From: Hyphomicrobiales bacterium
GTDB lineage: Bacteria; Pseudomonadota; Alphaproteobacteria; Rhizobiales; Xanthobacteraceae
Length of the DNA stretch: 64,000 bases
NCBI GenBank assembly: GCA_016185205.1
Contig: JACPOA010000061.1
Coordinates: forward strand, 1 to 64,000
Reading direction: 5' to 3'
The first letter of the stretch is position 1; every line of letters starts with the position of its first letter. Both the position numbers and the translations under genes were made by a program. Under the pieces are notes generated by a model that worked only from the letters and a program-made list of their open reading frames with translations, had not been told where the DNA came from and did no database searches. Below, in pieces: positions 8,775-17,027 of this stretch.

Positions 8775-8978
8775 ATGCAAAATCCGGTTCCGAGCGCTGG
8801 CCTGCCGGCCGAGGGCTATGTCGTCGAAATCGCCGGGACGTTCAATGCGGTGTACGGCAGCTTCACGGCGGCCTTGAAGGCCGGCCTGGAACTCAAGCAC
8901 AAAGATTCGCGCGCCGAGGTCAAAGTCTATGACGCCAGCGAGCGGGCGGCGTCATCTCCATCCGGGAATTCGCAGTAA
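8775..8978 (+). CDS. Hypothetical 67-aa protein upstream of cheW
   Basis: A short soluble protein beginning MQNPVPSAGLPAEGYVVEIA, with no recognised domain. It ends 12 bp before the cheW start, so the two are probably cotranscribed and it may take part in the same signalling route. The ATG at 8775 follows a GAGGGG ribosome-binding site. The Ser/Ala-rich end (about 55-67) looks disordered. Confidence 0.65.
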   Translation: MQNPVPSAGLPAEGYVVEIAGTFNAVYGSFTAALKAGLELKHKDSRAEVKVYDASERAASSPSGNSQ

Positions 8979-8990
8979 GGAGTGTGGAGA

Positions 8991-9545
8991 ATGAGCGGGC
9001 AGGCTGCGGCACAGGTCGCCAGCATCGCTCCGACCACGCAACCGTTTTCGCGGGCGGACGGCGCGGCCGCCGCCGGTGTCGCTCAGTTCATCACATTCGC
9101 CATCGGCGACGATCACTATGGCATCGACATCATGGCGGTGCGCGAGATCAAAAATTGGACAGCCATCAGGCATCTGCCGCATCAGCCGGACTACGTGCGC
9201 GGCATCTGCGGCCTGCGCGGCGCGTTCATCCCGATCGTCGACCTGCGTTGCCGCTTCGGCCAGGGGCTGACCGAACCGACGCCGCTGCACGTTTTCATCA
9301 TCGTCCAGATCGGCCGGCAACAGATCGGGCTGCTCGTCGACCGCGTCTCCGATATCGTTTCCGTCGAGCGGGCCAATATCAAACCGGTGCCCGAGGTGGA
9401 CGGAACCAGGGGCCTCGGGTTCCTGTCCGGGCTGGTGACCGTCGATGACGCGACGGTTGGGCTGATCGAGCTCGACAGCATTTTAGCCATGGCCGCGAGC
9501 GCGGCCGATCACAAGTCGCCGGTGCCGGAACACTTGAGCGCGTAG
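8991..9545 (+). CDS. CheW-like chemotaxis adaptor
   Basis: A 184-aa single CheW domain (about 32-170) preceded by a disordered, Ala-rich lead. The segment AQFITFAIGDDHYGIDIMAV and the following GLRGAFIPIVDLR are the standard CheW strands that bridge chemoreceptors and the CheA kinase. The ATG at 8991 follows GTGGAGA. No cheA or cheY-type operon surrounds it, so it is a stand-alone adaptor; the chemoreceptor at 26107 is a possible partner. Confidence 0.92.
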   Translation: MSGQAAAQVASIAPTTQPFSRADGAAAAGVAQFITFAIGDDHYGIDIMAVREIKNWTAIRHLPHQPDYVRGICGLRGAFIPIVDLRCRFGQGLTEPTPLHVFIIVQIGRQQIGLLVDRVSDIVSVERANIKPVPEVDGTRGLGFLSGLVTVDDATVGLIELDSILAMAASAADHKSPVPEHLSA

Positions 9546-9580
9546 GGGGCTGCGTATTGCGTAGGAACGCGCCGTAACGC

Positions 9581-9668
9581 CGTAGCCCGGATAACGCGGT
9601 AGCGTTATCCGGGGAGAAGATGGTTTCGGGAGGAATCCCGGATGCCGCTTCGCTCCATCCGGGCTACG
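9581..9668. repeat. GTAGCCCGGAT-type dispersed repeat
   Basis: The outer arms CGTAGCCCGG (9581-9590) and CCGGGCTACG (9659-9668) are perfect inverted repeats, with further inverted arms inside (ATAACGCG/CGTTAT, 9591-9608). This is a common intergenic element of Bradyrhizobium-like genomes. It lies after cheW and before a tiny antitoxin-like gene on the other strand. Confidence 0.75.
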
Positions 9669-9689
9669 CTTGCTAATCAGCCCTACGTG

Positions 9690-9845
9690 TTACACGTCGC
9701 GAAGCTTGGCAAAAGCAGCGTCGATCTGTTCATCAGTCGCGAAGCGGCCCTCGGCAGCGTCACGCAAGCCACGATCGATGCCAGCGAGCTCGGCCGGCGT
9801 CGGCCGGTACTCGCCCTTGGCTAAGCTCTCGTCGATATCGCGCAT
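9690..9845 (-). CDS. Tiny antitoxin-like protein
   Basis: A 51-aa frame starting ATG at 9845 (MRDIDESLAKGEYRPTPAEL) and ending RFATDEQIDAAFAKLRDV. The pattern GIDRGLxDAxxGRxATDEQxxAxFAK is the C-terminal, toxin-contacting segment common in small type II antitoxins, here without an N-terminal DNA-binding part. No toxin gene follows on this strand; the preceding genes are a small membrane protein (8-bp gap) and a DUF2442/DUF4160 pair. It may be a solo antitoxin or a truncated one. Confidence 0.6.
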   Translation of the reverse strand: MRDIDESLAKGEYRPTPAELAGIDRGLRDAAEGRFATDEQIDAAFAKLRDV

Positions 9846-9853
9846 CGACCTAG

Positions 9854-10015
9854 TTACTTCTTCTCAATGCTTATCCCGCCCGGGCCGACATTGATCTGCA
9901 TGCCCTGCGGCTCCTTGCGGTCCTGATAGAGCTGATAGGCGAGCACCACGACCACGACGGCGAGCGCGCCGACGATGAGATAGAGCGTGTTGCGATTGAT
10001 CGCCCCTAGCTGCAT
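9854..10015 (-). CDS. Small single-pass membrane protein (53 aa)
   Basis: ATG at 10015 opens a 53-aa frame: a short N-terminus, a hydrophobic helix (about 11-28, LYLIVGALAVVVVVLAYQLY), then a polar tail ending MQINVGPGGISIEKK. The tail looks designed for the periplasm or for a partner. The start is 4 bp after the stop of DUF2442 and the end 8 bp before the tiny antitoxin-like gene, so four genes are packed as an operon. Function unknown; the family appears in related genomes by memory only. Confidence 0.65.
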   Translation of the reverse strand: MQLGAINRNTLYLIVGALAVVVVVLAYQLYQDRKEPQGMQINVGPGGISIEKK

Positions 10016-10019
10016 TTTG

Positions 10020-10268
10020 CTACACCGCGTGTTCCGGCTGCTTCGTCACGTCGCCCCGGCCCGCAAGAAGGCCGGCAATGGAAATATCCTCGTCGATCTC
10101 TTCCCAATGCAGACCGGTGCGGCTCAGTTCGAAGCGTTGGCGCTGTGCGGGCGTCGCCCGCAGGAGGCGAGGAAACCACGCGATCGGCACGCCCACCGTG
10201 CGGCCGTCAGTCAGATCGACCCACATCGTGTGTTCGTCAAAGCGGACGGCTGTCGCCGAAATGCTCAT
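10020..10268 (-). CDS. DUF2442 protein
   Basis: An 82-aa DUF2442 domain protein; the segment TDGRTVGVPIAWFPRLLRAT followed by GIHWEEIDEDIS-like text is the family core. DUF2442 genes are regularly paired with DUF4160 genes, as here, and are suspected to form a toxin-antitoxin-like module, though biochemical proof is thin. Its start lies inside the DUF4160 gene (32-bp overlap), which indicates translational coupling. Two tiny genes follow within a few bases. Confidence 0.85.
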   Translation of the reverse strand: MSISATAVRFDEHTMWVDLTDGRTVGVPIAWFPRLLRATPAQRQRFELSRTGLHWEEIDEDISIAGLLAGRGDVTKQPEHAV

Positions 10269-10494
10269 GCCATGCCCTTAAGATGCGGTCGCGATTGTCC
10301 GCGACAATACGCAGAATAGCCGAAAGCTCCTGTGAATTGAAGCCATAGCTGTCCGCGATGGACACCTCCGGCTCGATCCAAATCTTGGCATCCCGGCCGC
10401 CGCCCTTCACATGAACGTGCGGCGCTTCACGCGGAGAGCCTTCATTTGAGTAGAAGAAATAGCGAAGGCCGCTCTCGCGAAAAACGACGGGCAT
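10237..10494 (-). CDS. DUF4160 protein
   Basis: An 85-aa DUF4160 protein. The family motif GLRYFFYSNEGSPREAPHVHV, with its HVHV metal-like histidines, is clear, followed by AKIWIEPEVSIADSYGF. DUF4160 is found next to DUF2442 in many genomes and is thought to be the partner of a toxin-antitoxin-like pair; which protein is the toxin is not established. It is the first gene of a compact four-gene minus-strand unit and lies 65 bp after nrdJ, separated from it by a strong hairpin. Confidence 0.87.
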   Translation of the reverse strand: MPVVFRESGLRYFFYSNEGSPREAPHVHVKGGGRDAKIWIEPEVSIADSYGFNSQELSAILRIVADNRDRILRAWHEHFGDSRPL

Positions 10495-10522
10495 CTTCTG
10501 TCCCGAGTGACTGGCATTTGAT

Positions 10523-10552
10523 GGCCCACCTTCGGAAAAACGAAGGTGGGCC
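10523..10552 (-). terminator. Perfect hairpin after nrdJ
   Basis: GGCCCACCTTCG (10523-10534) and CGAAGGTGGGCC (10541-10552) form a perfect 12-bp stem with a 6-base loop, 8 bp past the nrdJ stop. No long T-run follows on the minus strand, so it may act as an mRNA 3'-end stabiliser as much as a terminator. Confidence 0.6.
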
Positions 10553-10559
10553 TAAAACA

Positions 10560-13500
10560 TCACGAACACCCCGTCGTGCTCCCGCAGGTATCGCACTTCA
10601 TGCAGGTGCCGTTGCGCACCAGCGTGAAATTGCCGCATTCGCCGCAGGCCTCGCCTTCGTAGCCCTTGGCGCGCGCCTCGGCGCGCTTCTCGGAGGCCGA
10701 TGCCTTGGCGTGCAGGCGCGCGTCCACCGTGTTGATCTGCTCGAGCTGCTGCGCCGGCGAGAGCTTGAGCTCCGGCTCAGGCTTGAGCGCGGTGGCGGCG
10801 CCGGAGAACGCCGTGACGTTGGACACCCCACCCCGGCCGGTTTCACCGGCCGACCCTCCCCCTGCAGGGGAGGGTGAAGCGCCGCCGACCACTTGCAGCC
10901 GGTCGGTGCGCGAGCGCGTCAGCCCCTTGGAGACGTAGTTGGGCGTCGCCGCCGGCTTGCCTTCCTCGATGCCCTTGCCGAGCGCGTCGAAGCCGCCGGC
11001 TTCGCTCGGGTCGACATGGGCGAGGTCGAAGCGCTCGAGATAGCTCACGGCCAGCTCGCGGAACACGTAGTCGAGGATCGAGGTGGCGTATTTGATCGAG
11101 TCGTTGCCCTGCACCGGGCCCTGTGGCTCGAAGCGCGTGAAGGTGAAGGCGTCGACATATTCCTCCAGCGGCACGCCGTATTGCAGGCCGAGCGAGATCG
11201 CGATCGCGAAATTGTTCAAGAGCGAACGCAGCGCCGCGCCTTCCTTGTGCATGTCGACGAAAATCTCGCCCAGCCGGCCGTCGTCATATTCGCCGGTGCG
11301 CAGATACACTTTGTGGCCGCCGACCACCGCCTTCTGGGTGTAGCCCTTGCGCCTTGTGGGCAGCCGTTCGCGCTCGCGCAGCACGGTGATGCGCTCGACG
11401 ATCTTCTCCACGACTTTCTCGGCCAGGCCCGCGGCGCGCGCGGCGGCGGGACGCTCGATAAACGCCTCGACCGTGTCGTCCTCGTCGTCCTCGTCGGCGA
11501 TCAGTTGCGCGTTGAGCGGCTGGCTGAGCTTGCTGCCGTCGCGGTAGAGCGCGTTGGCTTTCAATGCGAGTTTCCACGACAGCAGATAGGCCGCCTTGCA
11601 GTCGTCGACCGTGGCATCGTTCGGCATGTTGATGGTCTTGGAGATGGCGCCGGAGATGAACGGCTGCGCCGCCGCCATCATGCGGATGTGGCTTTCCACC
11701 GACAGATAGCGCTTGCCGGTGCGGCCGCACGGATTGGCGCAGTCAAACACCGGATAGTGCTCGGGCTTCAAGTGCGGCGCGCCTTCCACCGTCATGGCGC
11801 CGCAGGCGTGGATGTTGGCGGCCTCGATCTCGCGCCGGGAGAAGCCGATTGTCGCCAGCAGGTCGAACGACGGCGCGGCGAGGTCCTCCGGCTTGATGCC
11901 GAGTTTGTCGCGGCAGAACTCTTCGCCCAGCGTCCATTTGTTGAAGGCGAACTTGATGTCGAAGGCGGTCGGCAGCGCCTTGTCGATCTTGGCAATGGCC
12001 TCGTCGGTGAAGCCCTTGGCCTTCAGCGTGGTGTGGTTGATCGCGGGGGCCTGCGCCAGCGTGCCGTGGCCGACCGCGTAGGCCTCGATCTCGGCAATGT
12101 CGGCCTCGCGATAGCCGAGCGTACGCAGCGCCTCCGGCACGGCGCGGTTGATGATCTTCCAGTAGCCGCCGCCGGCCAGCTTCTTGAACTTGACCAGCGC
12201 GAAGTCGGGCTCGATGCCGGTGGTGTCGCAATCCATCACCAGGCCGATGGTGCCGGTGGGCGCGATCACGGTGGCTTGCGCGTTGCGGAAGCCGTGCTTC
12301 TCGCCGAGCGCCAGCGCCTTGTCCCAGGCCGCCTTGGCGTGTGCGACCAGGTTCTGGCCATTCTCCCCCAAGGCTTGGCAGGAGGCGTGGTCGAGCGGCA
12401 CCGGCGGCTGCGATACCTTCTCGTAGCCGGTGCGCTCGTTGTAGGCGGCGCGGCGGTGATTGCGGATCACGCGCAGCATGTGCTCGCGGTTTTTCTTGTA
12501 GCCGGGGAAGGGCCCGAGCTTTTCCGCCATCTCGGCGGAGGTCGCGTAGCTGATGCCGGTCATGATGGCCGAGAGCGCGCCGCCGATGGCGCGGCCGGCA
12601 TCGGAGTCGTACGGAATGCCGGAGGTCATCAAGAGGCCGCCGATATTGGCGTAGCCGAGGCCGAGCGTGCGGAATTCGTAGGACAGCTCCGCGATCTGCT
12701 TGCTCGGGAACTGCGCCATCAGCACCGAGATTTCCAAGACCACGGTCCACAGCCGCACCGCGTGCTCATACGACTCGACCTGGAATTTGCCGGTCTTCTG
12801 GTCGCGAAAGGTGAGCAGGTTCAACGACGCCAGATTGCAGGCGGTGTCGTCGAGGAACATGTATTCCGAGCACGGATTGCTGGCGCGGATCTCGCCCGAG
12901 GCCGGGCAGGTGTGCCAGTCGTTCACCGTGGTGTGATATTGCAGGCCGGGATCGGCCGAGGCCCAGGCGGCGTAGCCGATTTTCTCCCACAGCATGCGGG
13001 CATCGAGCGTTTTGGCGATCTTGCCGTTCTTGCGGAAGGTCAAGTCCCACTTGGCGTCGGATTCGACCGCTTTCAGGAAGCCGTCGGTGACGCGCACCGA
13101 ATTGTTCGAGTTCTGCCCGGAGACGGTGAGATAGGCCTCCGAGTCCCAATCGGTGTCGTAGATCGGGAATTCGATGTCCTTGTAACCCTGCTTGGCGAAC
13201 TGGATCACGCGCTTGATGAAATTGTCGGGCACGTAGGATTTGCGCGCGAGCTTGATCTCGCGCTTGAGCGCGGGATTTTTCTCGGGGCTGAAGCAGTCGT
13301 CGCCCGAGCCCTCGCAGTTCACGCAGGCCTTGAGCACGGCCTTCAGGTGCTTCTGGTTGATCTTGGAGCCGGTGACGAGCGCCGCCACCTTCTGCTCTTC
13401 CTTCACCTTCCAGTCGATATAGGTCTCGATGTCGGGATGGTCGACGTCGACGATCACCATCTTGGCCGCGCGCCGCGTGGTGCCGCCCGACTTGATCGCG

Positions 13501-14297
13501 CCGGCGGCGCGGTCGCCGATCTTGAGGAAGCTCATCAGGCCGGACGACTTGCCACCGCCCGACAGCCGCTCGCCTTCGCCGCGCAGCGCGGAGAAGTTGG
13601 TGCCGGTGCCGGAGCCGTATTTGAACAGGCGCGCCTCGCGCACCCACAGGTCCATGATGCCGCCTTCGTTGACCAGATCGTCCCGGATGCCCTGGATGAA
13701 GCAGGCGTGCGGCTGCGGATGCTCGTAGGAGGATTTCGATTTGGTCAGCTTGCCGGTCTGGAAATCGACGTAGTAGTGGCCCTGGCTCGGCCCGTCGATG
13801 CCATAGGCCCAGTGCAGGCCGGTGTTGAACCATTGCGGCGAATTGGGCGCGCACATCTGCGTCGCCAGCATGAAGCGCAGCTCGTCGAAGAAGGCCTGCG
13901 CGTCGCTCTCGTCGTCGAAATAGCCACCCTTCCAGCCCCAATAGGTCCAGGTGCCGGCCAGGCGATCGAACACCTGCTTGGAGGAGTGCTCGCCGATCAG
14001 GCGTTCCTTCTCGGGCAGCGTGGCCAGCGCGTCCTCGTCGGCGACCGAGCGCCACAGGAACGAGGGCACCGAATTCTCTTCCACCTTCTTCAGGCGGGCC
14101 GGCACGCCGGCCTTGCGGAAATATTTCTGCGCCAGCACGTCGGAGGCGACCTGCGACCAGAATTCCGGCACCTCGACATTGTCGAGCTTGAACACCACCG
14201 AGCCATCCGGGTTGCGGATCTCGCTGGTGGTGAGCCGGAACTCCAGGCCTGCGTAGGCCGACTGTGCATCCTTGGTGTAGCGCCGTTCAATCCGCAT
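10560..14297 (-). CDS. nrdJ: Vitamin B12-dependent (class II) ribonucleoside-diphosphate reductase
   Basis: A 1245-aa class II reductase that makes deoxyribonucleotides from ribonucleotides with adenosylcobalamin, needing no oxygen. The start MRIERRYTK at 14297 is the one seen in relatives. Recognisable blocks include [16 protein letters not shown] (substrate loop), [18 protein letters not shown] (Cys476) and ACNLASLNL (Cys487), which belong to the radical and reductive cysteine set, and a C-terminal zinc-ribbon tail with four CxxC-like cysteines (about 1220-1242, CGECGNF and CMKCDTCG). Residues about 1139-1158 are encoded by a palindromic intergenic repeat inserted in frame in the linker before the tail. 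A perfect hairpin follows the stop. Confidence 0.97.
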   Translation of the reverse strand: MRIERRYTKDAQSAYAGLEFRLTTSEIRNPDGSVVFKLDNVEVPEFWSQVASDVLAQKYFRKAGVPARLKKVEENSVPSFLWRSVADEDALATLPEKERLIGEHSSKQVFDRLAGTWTYWGWKGGYFDDESDAQAFFDELRFMLATQMCAPNSPQWFNTGLHWAYGIDGPSQGHYYVDFQTGKLTKSKSSYEHPQPHACFIQGIRDDLVNEGGIMDLWVREARLFKYGSGTGTNFSALRGEGERLSGGGKSSGLMSFLKIGDRAAGAIKSGGTTRRAAKMVIVDVDHPDIETYIDWKVKEEQKVAALVTGSKINQKHLKAVLKACVNCEGSGDDCFSPEKNPALKREIKLARKSYVPDNFIKRVIQFAKQGYKDIEFPIYDTDWDSEAYLTVSGQNSNNSVRVTDGFLKAVESDAKWDLTFRKNGKIAKTLDARMLWEKIGYAAWASADPGLQYHTTVNDWHTCPASGEIRASNPCSEYMFLDDTACNLASLNLLTFRDQKTGKFQVESYEHAVRLWTVVLEISVLMAQFPSKQIAELSYEFRTLGLGYANIGGLLMTSGIPYDSDAGRAIGGALSAIMTGISYATSAEMAEKLGPFPGYKKNREHMLRVIRNHRRAAYNERTGYEKVSQPPVPLDHASCQALGENGQNLVAHAKAAWDKALALGEKHGFRNAQATVIAPTGTIGLVMDCDTTGIEPDFALVKFKKLAGGGYWKIINRAVPEALRTLGYREADIAEIEAYAVGHGTLAQAPAINHTTLKAKGFTDEAIAKIDKALPTAFDIKFAFNKWTLGEEFCRDKLGIKPEDLAAPSFDLLATIGFSRREIEAANIHACGAMTVEGAPHLKPEHYPVFDCANPCGRTGKRYLSVESHIRMMAAAQPFISGAISKTINMPNDATVDDCKAAYLLSWKLALKANALYRDGSKLSQPLNAQLIADEDDEDDTVEAFIERPAAARAAGLAEKVVEKIVERITVLRERERLPTRRKGYTQKAVVGGHKVYLRTGEYDDGRLGEIFVDMHKEGAALRSLLNNFAIAISLGLQYGVPLEEYVDAFTFTRFEPQGPVQGNDSIKYATSILDYVFRELAVSYLERFDLAHVDPSEAGGFDALGKGIEEGKPAATPNYVSKGLTRSRTDRLQVVGGASPSPAGGGSAGETGRGGVSNVTAFSGAATALKPEPELKLSPAQQLEQINTVDARLHAKASASEKRAEARAKGYEGEACGECGNFTLVRNGTCMKCDTCGSTTGCS
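10824..10880. repeat. Palindromic repeat inserted in frame inside nrdJ
   Basis: Two adjacent palindromes, CGGCCGG-TTTCA-CCGGCCG (10834-10852) and ACCCTCCCC...GGGGAGGGT (10853-10875), make a unit normally found between genes in Bradyrhizobium-like genomes. Here it lies in the nrdJ coding sequence and is translated as the Gly/Ser/Pro-rich stretch [17 protein letters not shown] without breaking the frame. Confidence 0.75.
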
Positions 14298-14633
14298 GTG
14301 TCTCTAGCCCCTTAATGGCCAAGCGGTTCCGATCCGCCCGATTATATCCCTGGCGGCTCTGTCCTGGACCGCCTGTTCTGCTCGTCACGCTGTTCGACCA
14401 CTCTCAATTTAGGTCCGGTACTTCGATCCGGCACCGATACCTCCCGGGGTTTTGACCCGGTACACAGCAAGTCCCTGTCCCAAATCACCATTTCTGGCGT
14501 GGGCTGAGTCTTGGCGACTGAAGCGTCGTTATGAAGGTCCGGAGGGAACCTGAACTCAACCGCACCGAACGATACCAAGCTAAGTGGACTCACTGCCGTC
14601 GTCAACAACAGATAGACATCAAATCTGAATCAA

Positions 14634-14649
14634 ATACTAAATCTTGTGG
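14634..14649. promoter_or_regulatory. Weak NrdR-box-like sequence upstream of nrdJ
   Basis: ATACTAAATCTTGTGG matches 12 of 16 positions of the NrdR consensus (acaCwAtATaTwGtgt). NrdR boxes normally come in tandem and no convincing second copy was seen at the expected spacing, so this is a weak candidate. Confidence 0.2.
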
Positions 14650-15026
14650 TGAACGGTGAACTGTGGGGACAACGGCGGCTGAGAACGAGGGCAGTATTGA
14701 GCGATCCGGGGGCCTCGCAAAGCCTTTTTCTTGGCCCCCCGGGGTAGGTTTTTATCCCACCACGGATAACTGAGAAATGACGGAAAATGGGGTTTTCGGG
14801 CAGCTCACAACCCAATTGCCGGCTCGGCGCGGGCGGGGATAAGACCGGGAAAACCTCCCCGATCGCGGTTTCATGATCGCTGATTCTCAAAATCAGGTCA
14901 GTGCCTTAGGTGCTAGGCGGGCGACCCCGCTGGAGCGTGGCGAGGATACCCAAGCCTGTGAATTCGCGATCGCGCGCGAAAGCGGTGCCATGGTGCCGCT
15001 AAAGCCAGCGGCAGGCGGGCTCAACA

Positions 15027-15057
15027 AAAAGGCGGACCTTTGAGGGGCCCGCCTTTT
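15027..15057 (+). terminator. Bidirectional intrinsic-terminator-like hairpin
   Basis: AAAAGGCGG (15027-15035) pairs with CCGCCTTTT (15049-15057), extended by CC/GG inside one mismatch. T-runs flank both sides. On the plus strand there is no coding gene upstream for more than 700 bp, so it would end a non-coding transcript. Confidence 0.55.
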
Positions 15058-15338
15058 GCACCGGCACTGTCGTCTGGAAGTTCAGCAGCAAAAATAGCCG
15101 GACCGGCCGACTCGGATTTTGATGCTGATCAAATCCTGGGCAGCTTAGGCGGTGGATCGAGGCAAACGCAATGGCGGCGGTGTTTCACGTGCAACGCATG
15201 CCGCCGGCATGCTTGCGGCTATTCCATTTGCAGGACATCGACCGGCGTCACGCGCATGTCGCAGCCTGGTTCGCTGGACAGCAGGCCAGGGAGGTGGCAG
15301 AACGCCGGCGTCTCCACAGCAATCAATGTGTGACGGCG

Positions 15339-15749
15339 ATGAAAAGTTTCCTGTTGCTGCTGCTCACCTGGTGGAACCGGCAGACCTTCGGCACCTGGGT
15401 CACGACTTGGCTGTGGGGCGAGCCGGTCGGCGAAGACGAATTCGGCAATCGCTACTACCGCACGCGCGGCGGCAAGATCGACCGTTCGGTCGGCTTCGAG
15501 CGGCGCTGGGTGGTCTTTAACGGCTATGCCGAGGCCTCGACCATTCCACCGTCCTGGCACGGCTGGATGCACCACACGGTCGATACGCCGCCGACGCAGC
15601 AAAACTACACGCCGCGCGCCTGGCAGAAGCCGCACCGGTCCAACCCGACCGGCACACCCGCAGCCGTGCGGCCGTCCGGCTCGACACTGGCCTCCGGCCG
15701 CCGCCCGAAGGCCACCGGCGATTACAAGGCCTGGACGCCGGAGCGGTAG
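15339..15749 (+). CDS. NADH:ubiquinone oxidoreductase NDUFA12-type accessory subunit
   Basis: A 136-aa homologue of mitochondrial complex I subunit NDUFA12, typical of alphaproteobacteria. The family core is visible as FGTWVTTWLWGEPVGEDEFG, then NRYYR and RRWVVFNG and the HGWMHHTVDTPP block. It sits on the peripheral/membrane interface of complex I in the inner membrane and assists assembly. The ATG at 15339 gives the expected short N-terminal hydrophobic lead. In related genomes it neighbours DUF2155 and aat; here a solute-receptor gene separates it from DUF2155. The C-terminus (about 95-136) is Pro/Ser/Arg-rich and probably disordered. Confidence 0.93.
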   Translation: MKSFLLLLLTWWNRQTFGTWVTTWLWGEPVGEDEFGNRYYRTRGGKIDRSVGFERRWVVFNGYAEASTIPPSWHGWMHHTVDTPPTQQNYTPRAWQKPHRSNPTGTPAAVRPSGSTLASGRRPKATGDYKAWTPER

Positions 15750-15765
15750 CGCTCGCGCGCCGTTC

Positions 15766-15850
15766 GCCCCCGCGCAAGCAAGCGGGGACCCAGTGCATAA
15801 ACTCAATGATTCTGCGACCGTGACCCTGGATTCTCGCTTGCGCGGGATTG
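15766..15850. repeat. Pair of degenerate GGATCCCCGC-type palindromic repeats
   Basis: Two short units, around GCGCAAGCAAGCGGGGACCC (about 15772-15791) and CCTGGATTCTCGCTTGCGCG (about 15827-15846), face each other between the NDUFA12 stop and the end of the receptor gene. They resemble the unit after aspS (2087-2112). Confidence 0.5.
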
Positions 15851-15866
15851 AGCGGAATGTGCTGCG

Positions 15867-16859
15867 CTACTGCGATCCCTCCAGCCCGAGCTTGCGCACC
15901 AGCGAGCCCCACTTCTCGCGCTCGGCGGCGAGATATTTTTCCGTCTCGGCAATCGAGGGCGGGTCGATCGGCAGCAGGCCGATGGTTGACGCCTTCTGCT
16001 TCATCTCCGGGTCGCGCATGATCTTGTTCATCTCGGCATGCAACTTGTCGACGATCGGCTTCGGCGTCGCCCGCGGCGCATACAGCATGTGCCACGACAC
16101 CGCTTCGAAGTCGGGCGCGTTGGCGGCTTCCGCGAACGGCGGCACGTCGGGCAGCGTCGGGATGCGGGTCAAGGCCGATACCGCCAACGCGCGCAGCTTG
16201 CCTTCGCGGATCAGCGGCAGCGAGGCGCCGGCCTCGGCAAAGCCGAGCTGCACATGGTTGGCCACGATGTCGGTGATCGACTGCGGCGTGTTGCGATAGG
16301 GCACGTGCACCATGTTCACGTTGAAGCGCTGCTTCATGTATTCCATCGACAGATGCTGGGCGACGCCGGCGCCGGGCGAGCTGTAGTTAAGCGGCGTCGG
16401 ACTGTCCTTGGCGAGCTTGATCAGCTCGGGCACGGTCTTGGCCGGCAGATCCGGGTTCACCACCAGGATGAAGGGCGACTTCACGTAGAACGACACCGGC
16501 ACGAAATCCTTCACCGCGTCGTAGTTCACCTTCTTGTAAAGCACGAGGTTGATCGCCATCGCCGAACTGGTCGACACCAGCAGCGTGTAACCGTCGGCCG
16601 GCGCGGTGGCGACCGCGGCGGCGGCCAGCATCAAGGCGGCGCCCGGCTTGTTCTCGACGATCACCGGCTTGCCGAGCAACTGCTGTAATTTGTCGGCATA
16701 AAGCCGCACCAGTGAATCCATGCCGGAGCCGGCCGCCAGCGGCACGACAATGGTGATCGGCTTGGTCGGATAGTCCTGAGCCTGCGCCGGCGCGCCGGTC
16801 AAAAGCAGTGCAAGCGCGCCAAGTCCGTAAATTTGCGCGCAACGTCGAGATAGCCTCAT
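15867..16859 (-). CDS. Tripartite tricarboxylate transporter (Bug-family) solute receptor
   Basis: A 330-aa periplasmic binding protein of the TTT/Bug family. A Sec signal (1-27, MRLSRRCAQIYGLGALALLL onward) ends APAQAQ. The mature start DYPTKPITIVVPLAAGSGMD is the family hallmark, followed by GKPVIVENKPGAA and PADGYTLLVSTSSAM. The ligand is not predictable; family members bind carboxylates and related compounds. No TctA/TctB membrane genes lie nearby, so it is an orphan receptor, as is frequent for this family. The start at 16859 was chosen for the signal peptide and the AAGGGGG upstream of it. It lies between genes that are adjacent in related genomes. Confidence 0.93.
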   Translation of the reverse strand: MRLSRRCAQIYGLGALALLLTGAPAQAQDYPTKPITIVVPLAAGSGMDSLVRLYADKLQQLLGKPVIVENKPGAALMLAAAAVATAPADGYTLLVSTSSAMAINLVLYKKVNYDAVKDFVPVSFYVKSPFILVVNPDLPAKTVPELIKLAKDSPTPLNYSSPGAGVAQHLSMEYMKQRFNVNMVHVPYRNTPQSITDIVANHVQLGFAEAGASLPLIREGKLRALAVSALTRIPTLPDVPPFAEAANAPDFEAVSWHMLYAPRATPKPIVDKLHAEMNKIMRDPEMKQKASTIGLLPIDPPSIAETEKYLAAEREKWGSLVRKLGLEGSQ

Positions 16860-17027
16860 TGGTGTCGCCCCCTTGTTCCGCATCGCATGTGCGGGTATTG
16901 CTCCGCAAAGATGCGCGTTCCGGCGGCGACCGGCAAGCCGGACAGCAGACGCCATGGGTAGACGAATTGTCGCCCTTTCGCCGCCGCATTCGCCGTGTTA
17001 ACCGGGCGTCACACTGGACCGGATTTA

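Larger units (their letters stand above)
14298..15338. other. Gene-free region (about 1 kb) between nrdJ and NDUFA12
   Basis: No coding frame with homology-like content was found on either strand. It holds the nrdJ promoter region, a weak NrdR-like box (14634-14649), a GC-rich hairpin (about 14707-14748, CCGGGGGCC against GGCCCCCCGG) followed by a TTTTTA stretch, and a clear intrinsic-terminator-like hairpin at 15027-15057. A hairpin of that kind, with no gene upstream on the plus strand, raises the possibility of a small RNA. Confidence 0.5.

Noticed and set aside
9642-9824. Plus-strand 60-codon frame over the tiny antitoxin-like gene
   Set aside because: It begins inside a dispersed repeat and opposes a minus-strand frame with a recognisable antitoxin-like pattern and operon context.
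10893-14315. Very long open frame antisense to nrdJ (1140 codons)
   Set aside because: The nrdJ protein on the other strand is unmistakable; this frame is rich in Arg, Gly, Ala and His as expected of an antisense shadow.
14298-14640. Cobalamin riboswitch upstream of nrdJ
   Set aside because: No recognisable B12-box sequence was seen, and such switches normally control the B12-independent reductase instead.
14880-15026. Possible 4.5S or other housekeeping RNA
   Set aside because: The conserved SRP core (GGAAGGAAGCAG-like) is absent and no RNase P or tmRNA signature was found; only a generic small-RNA possibility is kept.
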